This document shows positions 56,301 through 64,000 of a stretch of DNA of 64,000 nucleotides, in pieces; positions within the stretch are counted from its first letter, which is position 1, and every line of letters begins with the position of its first letter. This DNA is from Paramacrobiotus metropolitanus. Lineage: Eukaryota > Tardigrada > Eutardigrada > Parachela > Macrobiotidae. The DNA is taken from assembly GCF_019649055.1 (NCBI RefSeq), contig NW_026570480.1:23209-87208 (forward strand), given 5' to 3'. Made by a program: the position numbers and the translations under genes. A model generated the notes under the pieces. That model was not told the DNA's origin. It did not search any database and was given only the letters and a program-made list of their open reading frames with translations.

Positions 56301-59300
56301 TTGAATTATGAGTATCGAGGCGGCCGTGGTGGCTCGTCTCAAAGAGGAAATTATTATTTGAACCGGGGAGGCCGCGGAAATTATGGCAATAATCGAGGCG
56401 GATACTCCCGCTCGTACTCGGAAACGGTGATTCCGCAGCCGCAGAATACGGTGGCTCCAATCCAACCCGTCCTGAATGTTCCCCAGCCGCAATTTGTTCC
56501 AGTTCCGGTGTATTCACAGCCACCATTTGTTGAACAACACCCGGTACAATTTGCGCAGACTTTCCCTCAACCAATTCCTATGCAGGCTCCTATGCCTGTC
56601 CCAGTTCAAATGATGAATCCAATGATGCCGGTTATGCAGCCGCAATTCCAACAACCGGTGCAGAATTTCGATCAGCAGTACCAACAGAATGGTTCTGTGA
56701 ATAACAACAATTATGATGGCGGTAATAATCGTGGAAATTACCGAAATAATAATAACAACTATCGCGGACGTGGCAATTATAACAACAATAATAATCGCCA
56801 ACAAAATCAGAATAATCAGAATTACCGGCAAAATCAGCAGGCTGGAAATCAACCTCCGTTTGATGAACGAAATATCCTGAAGGATAAATGGCGAACAAAT
56901 CGTGGAGTCGAAATTTGTTTCCGCTGTCATGGTCTTCATCCCGCTGCAGGTTGTACGAATCAGTTTGTACTTCCCCGTCAGTATGAGCCATCTGCAGAAT
57001 TGTTGGCAAGATACAATAACCCGCAGCAGCAAATTAATATGATGGAGTTGGACTTACCGGCCGGTCTGTCCACGCCGCCGCCACAGTGCAATAAAATGGA
57101 AGTACAGGATTTTTCGCAATATCCGTTGGCAGATCACGTTTGTTTGTTGCCGACGCTGGATGCCCAGGCTTGGTATTCTGTAATTGACATAAATTATCAG
57201 AAAGTAAAAACCATGCTGGACACTGGCTCTAGCATTTCTGTTATGTCTTTAAAAATGGCGAAGGATTTAAAATTAAACATTCACCGCTGTCCTGATCACA
57301 TTAAAGGCAGGGTTGTACATACAGCTTACCAAGGGAGACAGCTGATTGAGCCGTTGTCGGTAGTGGTCACAATCCACGAATTCGGGATGGCTTTTGAGCA
57401 CGCAATGCTTGTGAGCTCCACTTTCGATAGGGACCACGTTGTTTTAGGTTTAGACTTTTTAGCTACAAAACCTTTTATTCTGGACATGAATACGATGACT
57501 TGGCGTCTCTCGCGTAGACAGCCTAACGCTCCGGCATTTTTCCGTCGCGAAACTCACCTGATGTCGGATGTCATTCGCTTACATGATTTTGACCCGTTAA
57601 TTCCTGTGGGAGTTAAGCCATCCCCGTCAATCCCTGCGTTGATGTTGACAGAGCGCATTGGCGTCGCTAAAGAAGCAAAATTCGTGCCTTATGTGTCGGC
57701 ACATTTAATTTTGGCAAAAGCTGACCCAGAAATTTGTATCTTACACTTACAAAAAGCTAAACAGGAGTGGCCGCGTCCAGTCGCGACGCCACCAGTGACA
57801 AAAGCGGCTGATGCCCCGGTGAAAACGGGAATTAAAGAAACTACACCAGTTCACGTAGCTCCGATTAAAAAGGGATCTGATCAACGTGATGAGGAGTTTG
57901 TGCGCAGTGTAGTACAGGAGATGATTCGCCAATATCTCCCGAGAGCAGCTACCGTCGCGGATGAACCTGTTCGTCCTGCAATTAAAAAGGAGATTAAGGT
58001 AGATAAAAACCCAGAACCGAATCAAGTTCGTGGGGGAGGCGGTGAAACAATTGTAAGTAGTATGCAGTCAAGTTCGCGGGGGAGAGAACAGGCGTCCTCC
58101 CAGCCGCCAATTAAAAAGGAAAAAGTTGTTCAGCTGTCACCGGCAAGCAGTCCGAGTACCTCGTCTCCGACATCGATTAGTCCTGTGCCTAACTCTGGCT
58201 CCAGTCAAGTTCGTGGGGGTGACGACTCCCTGCAACTTCCAATTCAGATTTCGTCAGTGGATGCAGTATTAAAGCAGCACCCTGCAGCAAAATATCTATA
58301 CATGGGTGTTTTGGAGAAATCAGCGAAGGTGGTCGAATGTCTTAGCATAGATAACAAATTGCTTAATGTTATACCTGTTGAGCGCGACCGCAGAGACGTC
58401 GATGAAGTCCATGACTATCCGTCTTTCATGGCACGCAATCCAGAGTTGAAGAAGTGGATGACGCCGATGGATAGGCCACAGGATAAACAGCTGTATCCTT
58501 CAGAGAAAAGATTCCGTGATCCGCAATTTTGGCGCGAAACTCAACAGCAGTGTGTTGATAGCCGAATGTGGTACCAAATGTACAAGAAACCGTCGCATGC
58601 TAATACGAATTTTACCAAATACGAAATCAACAGATTTGTCATTTGTGAAGGGATATTGTGCAGAGTACCTGATCATTCTGGTGCATGCCCGAGAATTTAC
58701 GTGCCGCATCAATGGCGACAGAAATTAATTGCCTGCTTCCACGAAATTTTAATTCATAAGCAAGCGTATGGCCGGCATGAAAAATTATATCCGTATTTGG
58801 TGAAATTATTTTATTGGCCTGACTGTATTATCGAAATCGAACGGTATGAGAAGAACTGCGACGTGTGTCGAAACTCGATTAATGATCGCCGGCATTTTGA
58901 AACCTTGAAACGCACGGAGCAATTAAACGCACAGAAAGCTACAGGAAAACGTAAAGTTACCTTCTCCGTGGATAACCCGGCGCCAGCAGGAGAATTTGAA
59001 AATGGTAGCTTCGTTCCTGCTGATGGAATGAAACCCATTAACATCGGCCCGTGTCCGGTCTCCTACGAAGATAAACAAGCGGAGAAGCAAAGGGAAATAA
59101 ATTCTCAAATGATTAGCAACTCACCGCCGCCGAAGCCGTCTGAGTTCGTTTCGGAGGATGTCAGATCTACCTACGATGTTGCGACAAAAATTAATATTAA
59201 TGAACAGTGGGAAATCTGGAATGAAATACAAAAACAGAAAGCGTTGAGTGAGTCTGCTGTTGCTAATTTAGTACAACCCACCGTGGGAAATTACGAACCA

Positions 59301-59555
59301 TCACCGGAAGGTTCGGGAAGGAATTCCCCTAGGCGTAAAAAGTCCAGTTACAGCCGTAGAATTCGGCGGGAATACGCCGAGCGTGAGGCCGCAAGCCAGA
59401 TGTCCGCCGAGACAGTGCAGCCGGCACCGGTGTTGCAACAACCGACGGCTAAAATTTGCCCAAACGGTCTCAGGACGTCCGGGAATCCACTGACATCCCG
59501 GCATGCGTCTATTCGAAGGATGCCATCGAGCTCGCGTACAGGGACGCCCATCTGA
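53334..59555 (+). CDS. Gag-protease polyprotein of the LTR element, 2073 residues
   Basis: Single intact frame. Residues about 1-270: mixed charged region. About 305-600: long coiled coil with many Asn, Lys and Glu heptads. About 800-960: retrotransposon Gag domain (FDDAHPEKIQRWLMNVEQC, FQWFEKFWKD). About 975-1170: RGG boxes, a Pro/Gln-rich stretch and poly-Asn. About 1195: CCHC knuckle (CFRCHGLHPAAGC). About 1295: aspartic protease motif LDTGSSISVMS, with VLGLDFL about 75 residues later. About 1800-1845: an integrase-type H2C2 zinc-binding module (FHEILIH, YWPDC, CDVC) with its upstream strand. A basic tail follows. Gag proteins of this group are usually a few hundred residues, so the coiled coil and the extra zinc module are unusual. 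The Gag part would form the particle; the protease processes it. Confidence 0.85.
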   Translation: MSGGSIPRNRPPPRKIPDNKVIIGAYDGSRAQTRFKFNAKEIPLNLMYIALNVEPPEAQDAFCGKSWIDYQEIRRYLNSKTRLPAHFKPWIEYEGCIPEAYLDITDEQFKAALQDANRWLPEYTEDLNRRREAAQAALTASKATGKTPKKQAANERVARGAKERIPAQASGAILDEPISETPSVAESQTEPQSSQSDNNLIALAAADKTDISEGSETRASKSIRGGTMTFHPAQLKLHSFVSEKDFEQPDEDFLTQAREVDEQLAAAETDQDVGLIVRQTMPVLIQSLRTLIASTKTKVDEMGNTMSLDARVDAERNEKLKFQNNFNEMRIKFENEQIENDRLANEIRIANDNLHTLRQANRNAEAAFNAIQDERDTLKDTNRNFEKQLEDAQRDLSNAKATIDGLSAQPAPDLTKQITDLNQKLSKAQKDCNSEKDAHKLTNKNLTDAQNLVTKLTKDLDDEKKRAKDAEDSLQRELTQARVQLNNKSSVGPMHIPKEKDDLSQKEIERLQGLLTTERENVQKAQKELKDSKKDKRCDNCENAIQAKNTAQADAYEKSERCNRLYEENAQCRKEWHEKQDQLTKMEVDLKQAFDELRRLRNTDAALGGGEGYFQREAPVATGDVLRPPAFTPFNPQNFSSYVDQPIATGSNPAGILRRPRQESRVEFSEGQTMLRSSSESQIPRETAPAKQRKNGSTDLRQQILKRTADESSRQMRGTENRDSSDTENELMDDALMEDEHRRPSSTTSNESMSRNPQLEEWLNKQTQISDRTTLTQESVVELLAKFVEKDSDKTVGGMKLFAFDDAHPEKIQRWLMNVEQCRATNNWNDETTCRRVIGAFTGPSFQWFEKFWKDNKGKSWSDFFKPAIVEHFNGSLSRADIRRKMNNRKLEFYEPVRAYLDSFLPWFEELKTSDEEQVEALLDGVQEHRPAWFREIYNAAPKNYAEFEKKLQECEKLWKRMNKDKKAPESTQKSAPSEPRSAGNNNNNLNYEYRGGRGGSSQRGNYYLNRGGRGNYGNNRGGYSRSYSETVIPQPQNTVAPIQPVLNVPQPQFVPVPVYSQPPFVEQHPVQFAQTFPQPIPMQAPMPVPVQMMNPMMPVMQPQFQQPVQNFDQQYQQNGSVNNNNYDGGNNRGNYRNNNNNYRGRGNYNNNNNRQQNQNNQNYRQNQQAGNQPPFDERNILKDKWRTNRGVEICFRCHGLHPAAGCTNQFVLPRQYEPSAELLARYNNPQQQINMMELDLPAGLSTPPPQCNKMEVQDFSQYPLADHVCLLPTLDAQAWYSVIDINYQKVKTMLDTGSSISVMSLKMAKDLKLNIHRCPDHIKGRVVHTAYQGRQLIEPLSVVVTIHEFGMAFEHAMLVSSTFDRDHVVLGLDFLATKPFILDMNTMTWRLSRRQPNAPAFFRRETHLMSDVIRLHDFDPLIPVGVKPSPSIPALMLTERIGVAKEAKFVPYVSAHLILAKADPEICILHLQKAKQEWPRPVATPPVTKAADAPVKTGIKETTPVHVAPIKKGSDQRDEEFVRSVVQEMIRQYLPRAATVADEPVRPAIKKEIKVDKNPEPNQVRGGGGETIVSSMQSSSRGREQASSQPPIKKEKVVQLSPASSPSTSSPTSISPVPNSGSSQVRGGDDSLQLPIQISSVDAVLKQHPAAKYLYMGVLEKSAKVVECLSIDNKLLNVIPVERDRRDVDEVHDYPSFMARNPELKKWMTPMDRPQDKQLYPSEKRFRDPQFWRETQQQCVDSRMWYQMYKKPSHANTNFTKYEINRFVICEGILCRVPDHSGACPRIYVPHQWRQKLIACFHEILIHKQAYGRHEKLYPYLVKLFYWPDCIIEIERYEKNCDVCRNSINDRRHFETLKRTEQLNAQKATGKRKVTFSVDNPAPAGEFENGSFVPADGMKPINIGPCPVSYEDKQAEKQREINSQMISNSPPPKPSEFVSEDVRSTYDVATKININEQWEIWNEIQKQKALSESAVANLVQPTVGNYEPSPEGSGRNSPRRKKSSYSRRIRREYAEREAASQMSAETVQPAPVLQQPTAKICPNGLRTSGNPLTSRHASIRRMPSSSRTGTPI

Positions 59556-62507
59556 AACAGGCACAAGCACAGGTTGAGGTTAATTCGGTAGAACATGATA
59601 TTTACCGCTTCGAGCCAGAACCCGGTCCGATTGATTGCTTCAAGATGGAGCTTTTCCCCTTCGCCGGTTATAATTCAGCCCCATTCACAGGGAATTATTC
59701 GTGCAACGACGTCGATGTCTGACGAACAGTTCATGGAATTTCAGGACGAATACCTGTACACCCAGCCGTTTCTCTACGAAGGAAAAATACCAGAGTCAAA
59801 TAAAAACGCCGTATTACTCGATGGCGTCTTAACGCTAAATGAGTATGGTAATTGCCGAGTCTGCGTTGTTAACGTCTCTGACAAACCGCTCGTTTTGAAT
59901 GAAGAAACCAACCTTGGCGAAGTCGCGCTTGTGGACGCAGTGTACCAAATGGACTCTCCGGAGTTCCAGGAGAATTGTCAAGAGGCAATTGGTGGCATTC
60001 CCCGTGTGGAAGAAGGTGTCTCGACACCGGAGAAAATAAATGAATGCGTGGCTATGCAGCTGCCGCCACCCGCCGTTAGTGTCGTTGATCCGGAAACCGA
60101 AGAAACGTTCGCAAAAATTAAAGTCGGAAACATTTGTCCAAGCAAGGAGGAATTAAAAGCTATATTTTATCAGGCCAAATCGGTCTTACCGACTAAAGCG
60201 CGTCCTGTGGGATGCTGTACCATTTATGAGCACTCTGTGGATACAGGCACAAGTTTGCCGGTCAGAACCCCTCCGTATCGGACATCGTTTGAAGACCGCA
60301 AATGGCTCCAGGCTAAAACCCAAGAAATGATTAAAGACGGTATTATTGAGCCAACAAATTCGGCGTGGGGCAGTCCCATCTGCATAGTGAAGAAGAAGGA
60401 TAAATCCCGGCGTTTAACCGTGGATTTCCGTAAGCTTAACGAAAGATTAATGGGCAGCAGTTACCCGCTTCCCAGAGTGGACGACATATTAAATGCCCTC
60501 GATAAAGCAACGGTCTTTAGCAAGATTGACTTAAAGAGCGGATTTTGGCAAATTAAAATAAAACCAGAAGACCGGTGCAAAACGACAATGGTTGGTGAAG
60601 AGTTCACGTTTCAATACAAAGTCTTACCTTTTGGGATGAAAGACGCGCCTTCGGCTTTCCAGCGCGCCATGGATTTGACGCTTGCGAATATGAAGTGGAG
60701 GAATGTGTTAGTTTTTATTGATGACATTATTGTCTTCAGTAAAAACCTGGCAGATCATATGCGTGATTTACAGGAGCTCTTCTTGCGGCTCCAGGAATGC
60801 GGCTGGACCATTAATCCTGAAAAAACAGAATTATTTGTAAATTCAATAACGTTCTTGGGTCACACGGTCGATCAATTTGGTATAAGTACGGATCCAGAGA
60901 AGATCCAGGCGGTTAAAGAATTTGGCCCTATAAAAGATAAGAAAGATATCCTCAGATTTTTAGGTATGGTAGGATATTATCGTCAATTTATTAAGAATTT
61001 TCAAGAGATCGCTGAGCCGCTTCAAAAGTTGATTCCTAAAAAAGTTACCTTTGAATGGGGAACGGATCAGTGCAGGTCTGTGGAACAATTGAAGGAGGCC
61101 TTGGTGACGGCGCCGGTCTTGGCCCGTTATGACCCGGAGGCTTTGTCGCGTGTTATCGTCGATGCAAGTACTATTGCTGTGGGTGCAGTTCTTATGCAAT
61201 GTCCCAAGGATAAACCAACTGGTGTGCCAACAAACTGGCGTCCTATTGCGTATCTAAGCCGCAAGTTGACTGAAACACAGAAAAGACTGTATTTCCCTAC
61301 TGAGCTTGAAGCTTACGCGGTTATCTGTGCTTTAAAGAAATGGAAGCATTATTTGTCGGACTACCAGTTCGAAGTACAAACAGATCACCAAGCGTTAGTG
61401 TTTTTAAATAATATGCGTGATGCCGCTGGCCGCCTTGGGCGCTGGGCCTTATATATCCAGCAATTCAATACTAAACCAGTTCACATACCTGGCAAGGAGA
61501 ATGTAATTGCTGACGCGTTGAGCAGAAATCCGGGAGAACAACCGGAACCTAATTCTGATGACTCGGATATCGAGTTTGATTATCGGCAAACTTACCCTTT
61601 CGCCGGTGATGCCGCGATGATCGAGTGTTGTTTCGCGATCCTGGAAAGAGATTATGTGGATATCCGCTTTGAGATGATGTCAGCCGAAGTTAAAGCCATT
61701 CCAGAGGAAGACATGAAAGCCTTTGATGAGGATAAGGTGCAGAAGTTAATTACTGACGATAAGGCTTCATACTGGGCTGAAGAGCAGTCTCGCGATGCGC
61801 GAATTGTCCGATGGCGGCTGCTCCTAGAAAATAAAAAGGAAAAGATGTCAGAGCACGAGAAATTACACCTAAACAAATTTGTAGTGAAACAGGGCGTTGT
61901 TTATTATAAGTTTGAATTAAACCGGAAGATCTATTACTGCATGTATGTACCTGTTCACTGGCGGCTTCAGTTCCTTCAGGATAACCATGATTCCCCGTTA
62001 GCAGCACACTTGGGCGTCCTGGCCACCTACAAAAGGATGTACAAGTATTTTTATTGGCCCCGTATGTTCGAGTCTGTTAAAAGTTATTGTGCTTCTTGCC
62101 CGGCGTGTCTTGCACAAAATCCTCTTGCTACAGCACCGGCCGGTGCTCTCCAGTCAAATCCAACGGTTCCTCCCCGGTTAGTTTGGGCAATCGACGTTGC
62201 TCCGGCTCTCCCAACGACGGAATCTGGAAACAAAAACATAATTATTGCAGTAGATTACGGGAGCAAATACATTGTGGCTGAGGCAGTCGAGAGAAATGAT
62301 GCTGCCACATTGGCGTTGTTCTTTATCGCCGCATTCTCACAGTCTTTGGCATGCCTGTACATCACCTCAGACCGCGGCAGTAATTTCATGTCTGAGATGT
62401 TTCGGGAGCTTCGCTCTCGCGGGTGTTGCTCACGCACCGACGGCGTCAGGCCACCAGCAGGGCAATGGACTCGTCGAAAAACGCGTAGGGAAATCAAAAG
62501 GCGCTAG
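59456..62507 (+). CDS. Pol: reverse transcriptase, RNase H and N-terminal integrase
   Basis: The main frame is open from about 59595, in the same frame as Gag-protease but beyond its stop. A -1 frame (59456-59722) bridges the gap with protein-like sequence (YSKDAIELAYRDAHLKQ), so one shift leads into it and a second near 59660 returns to the main frame (IIQPHSQGIIRATTS). RT: GSPICIVKKKDKSRRLTVDF, FSKIDLKSGFWQI, LPFGMKDAPSAFQ, VFIDDIIVFS, FLGHTV, LRFLGMVGYYRQFI. RNase H: VIVDAS, YFPTELEAYAV, TDHQALVF, DALSRNP. Integrase: H2C2 module ending CASCPAC, then the first two catalytic acids in VWAIDVAPAL and TSDRGSNF. After MFRELRS (about 62410) the frame is lost. The third acid lies in another frame (GNGLVEK, near 62470). 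Confidence 0.8.
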
Positions 62508-62515
62508 CCAAGTAT

Positions 62516-63208
62516 GTGAATGAGCAGCAAAGTGATTGGGACATATTCCTCCCAGCACTTTGTGCGGCATTTAACAGTAAGGTTGTGGAGCGAACGGGCC
62601 GCTCACCATTCTTCATGATGCACGGCACCGAGATGCGCTTACCGATAAATAACTTCCTGCCGTTTGAAGAGGATTTTGTGATTCCCGCCCATGTATACGT
62701 ACAGCAGATGCAGCGTGGCCTTGGCGAGGCCTTGGACTTGGTGAATGCAGAAGAGTTTCGCCATAAACTTAAGGACAAAATTCGTTACGATGCAAATATT
62801 TCACATGTATCGTATAAACCGGGAGATCAGGTTCTGGTGTATGTACTTCATCGGAAAGTGGGGAAAAATCCATCCCTTATGCCCCGTTGGACTGCTGGAT
62901 GGGAAATTGTGCGTCAGTCAGGGCCAGTGCATTACGTAGTAAAGAGTAATCGGCGTGGAAATGTCAAAACTGACACTGTACATGTCAGCCGTTTAAAGCC
63001 GTATAATTTCCGCGACGTCGATACTATTCTGCAAGACGAGCACTTACCGAAGTTGCTCGATTGTGTGGAGAAGGAATGCCCCGATGAGTTAGTTGAGGCG
63101 CCCGCGCCGCCGCCGGTGATTCCATCCGTTGATTCAGCATCGTCGCGCCTTGATGCTGAGTACGCTGAATATCTGGATAACCAGATGGAAGCGGGTTCCA
63201 TTACTTAA
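62516..63208 (+). CDS. Integrase C-terminal part, separated by frame changes
   Basis: Continues the integrase in another frame: NEQQSDWDIFLPALCAAFNS, TGRSPFFMMHGTEMRLP, then SYKPGDQVLVYVLHRKVGK and TVHVSRLKPYNFRD, the usual C-terminal barrel ending of gypsy integrases. The first part overlaps a short frame (62400-62523) holding the catalytic Glu, so two small shifts split one ancestral integrase. No chromodomain or env-like ORF is visible downstream. Confidence 0.75.
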   Translation: MNEQQSDWDIFLPALCAAFNSKVVERTGRSPFFMMHGTEMRLPINNFLPFEEDFVIPAHVYVQQMQRGLGEALDLVNAEEFRHKLKDKIRYDANISHVSYKPGDQVLVYVLHRKVGKNPSLMPRWTAGWEIVRQSGPVHYVVKSNRRGNVKTDTVHVSRLKPYNFRDVDTILQDEHLPKLLDCVEKECPDELVEAPAPPPVIPSVDSASSRLDAEYAEYLDNQMEAGSIT

Positions 63209-64000
63209 AACCCGCTCCGGGCGTGTGGTGAAACCTGTGGAAAGATTTGTTAATCAGATAACGACAAAAGCGTAAAAGAGACCCGTCGGCTGATGCTAAA
63301 AAGCGCATGGCCACAATGATAGAGAACCGGCTATTCTGAATGTATCCCAGCCGGGAGGGGGCCAATCTGAACTAGTTGCCCCGGTGGCCAGTGATACTTC
63401 GTCAATTACCTGTAACGCAATGGAGATGGGCCGGCGCAGCCAGCAAAACTTCTTTGCCTATTGTAGAAGACAGAACTCTCCCAGTTCCGGCTTGGGCACG
63501 CCCAATTGAGCAGTTCTGGCCACAAGGTGTAATACTTCGATGACGCCCTTGATAAGCAGGAATTCTGGAGGTATCGCCAGATGGAGTAGTGACATGATGT
63601 TGTGGGACGCCGTTGTTGATGGAGATTGTACTCTCGAGGAATCTGCATACGCGGCCTGGCATCTCCTCTAGTTCTGAAAGTAAAGGCATTATCTGCCATT
63701 ACGGCGAAAGAGAGGATATCCAGAAGAGAATCCCTAAAATTCTGATACACCCCGTTTCAATGGCGTAAAATATTAGCTGAATCAGTACACCGTCGGTTGC
63801 TTCATAAGTATAGTGCCATTTCGCCATATGATTACTTATATAAAAGCACCTTCGGTTTTTCTGGCCTGAAATGAAGTCTGATTTAGCGAAATTTTGCCGA
63901 ATTTGTACCTTATGTAATCTGATTAAAAGGCCGATGGCCGTTAAATTTCATACATTTTATTTTATTTTATTTTGAACTCTAAGGATTGAAATTTTTACTT
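63209..64000. other. Element 3' region without ORF
   Basis: A purine run GGGAGGGGG at 63353-63361 could be the polypurine tract. A TATATAAAAG at about 63838 resembles a promoter but its surroundings do not match the 5' LTR. Open minus-strand frames here have no recognisable product. Confidence 0.35.
63954..63974. repeat. ATTTT pentanucleotide repeat
   Basis: Four units of ATTTT at the right edge of the window. Confidence 0.6.

Larger units (their letters stand above)
52000..63800 (+). mobile_element. Ty3/gypsy-type LTR retrotransposon, 3' LTR not identified
   Basis: Order of parts: 5' LTR-like region with TATA, primer-binding site, long leader with repeats, Gag-protease ORF, Pol (RT, RNase H, integrase). 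RT before integrase places it in the Ty3/gypsy group. Outer borders are approximate: the left end of the 5' LTR and the 3' LTR could not be fixed, since 63210-64000 shows no clear match to 51950-52549. Pol carries frame changes, so this copy is probably not autonomous unless they are sequencing errors. Confidence 0.8.

Noticed and set aside
59440-59475. Programmed -1 frameshift heptamer at the Gag/Pol shift
   Set aside because: AAAATTT is present but not in the codon phase required for X-XXY-YYZ slippage.
63402-63750. Two overlapping minus-strand frames near the right edge
   Set aside because: No recognisable motif; within the non-coding 3' region of the retrotransposon.
1-64000. CRISPR arrays, rRNA genes or bacterial operons
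   Set aside because: No regularly spaced identical repeats, rRNA signatures or Shine-Dalgarno-organised gene runs; the DNA is clearly eukaryotic.

Overview
The window is animal nuclear DNA. Genes are split by short GT-AG introns (many of 70-100 bp), some have TATA boxes and AATAAA signals, and products include class A GPCRs, a receptor guanylyl cyclase, a CBM14 chitin-binding secreted protein and secreted low-complexity proteins. Gene sizes, intron sizes and the mix of receptor expansions suggest a compact-genome ecdysozoan; a tardigrade is my best guess, but nothing here proves it.

Layout. 0.2-4.6 kb (minus): receptor guanylyl cyclase whose catalytic end lies off the left edge. 4.6-11.0 kb: sparse DNA with small secreted genes, including a possible amidated-neuropeptide precursor at 7971-8327 and a two-exon secreted or membrane-anchored protein at 9893-11038. 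11.8-14.6 kb: multi-exon F-box gene. 16.2-17.2 kb: decayed relative of the 10-11 kb locus.

17.4-34.7 kb is the most unusual part. It is a cluster of one multicopy secreted protein family, here called the QN/Cys family: signal-peptide exon, then one large exon coding a Gly/Ser linker, two related Gln/Asn/Ser-rich repeats, a compact Cys module and a basic tail. Three copies look complete (A, B, D), one lacks a clear start (C), and at least four are broken (F, G, E, H). Copies share an upstream motif close to AACAGATCAAAGAACGTCAG about 160-200 bp before the start codon. They are interleaved with three related aminergic-like GPCR genes, two near-identical and one a pseudogene, and part of the block is a segmental duplication. 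A LINE tail interrupts copy H.

35.9-43.2 kb: two related low-complexity genes, a Tom40-like pseudogene, a hypothetical exon and an orphan-like two-exon GPCR. 45.1-46.2 kb: a four-exon CBM14 gene. 47.1-50.5 kb: a zinc-finger-ending ORF followed 18 bp later by a GTPase gene with an altered P-loop and a frameshift. 51.5-51.9 kb: the C-terminal relic of an SF1 helicase.

52-63.2 kb: a large Ty3/gypsy-type LTR retrotransposon with a very large coiled-coil Gag-protease polyprotein, an extra integrase-type zinc-binding module, and a Pol region broken by frame changes. Its 3' LTR was not identified in the window. Exon borders are read by eye from splice signals and phase. Family calls come from motif recognition, with no database search.
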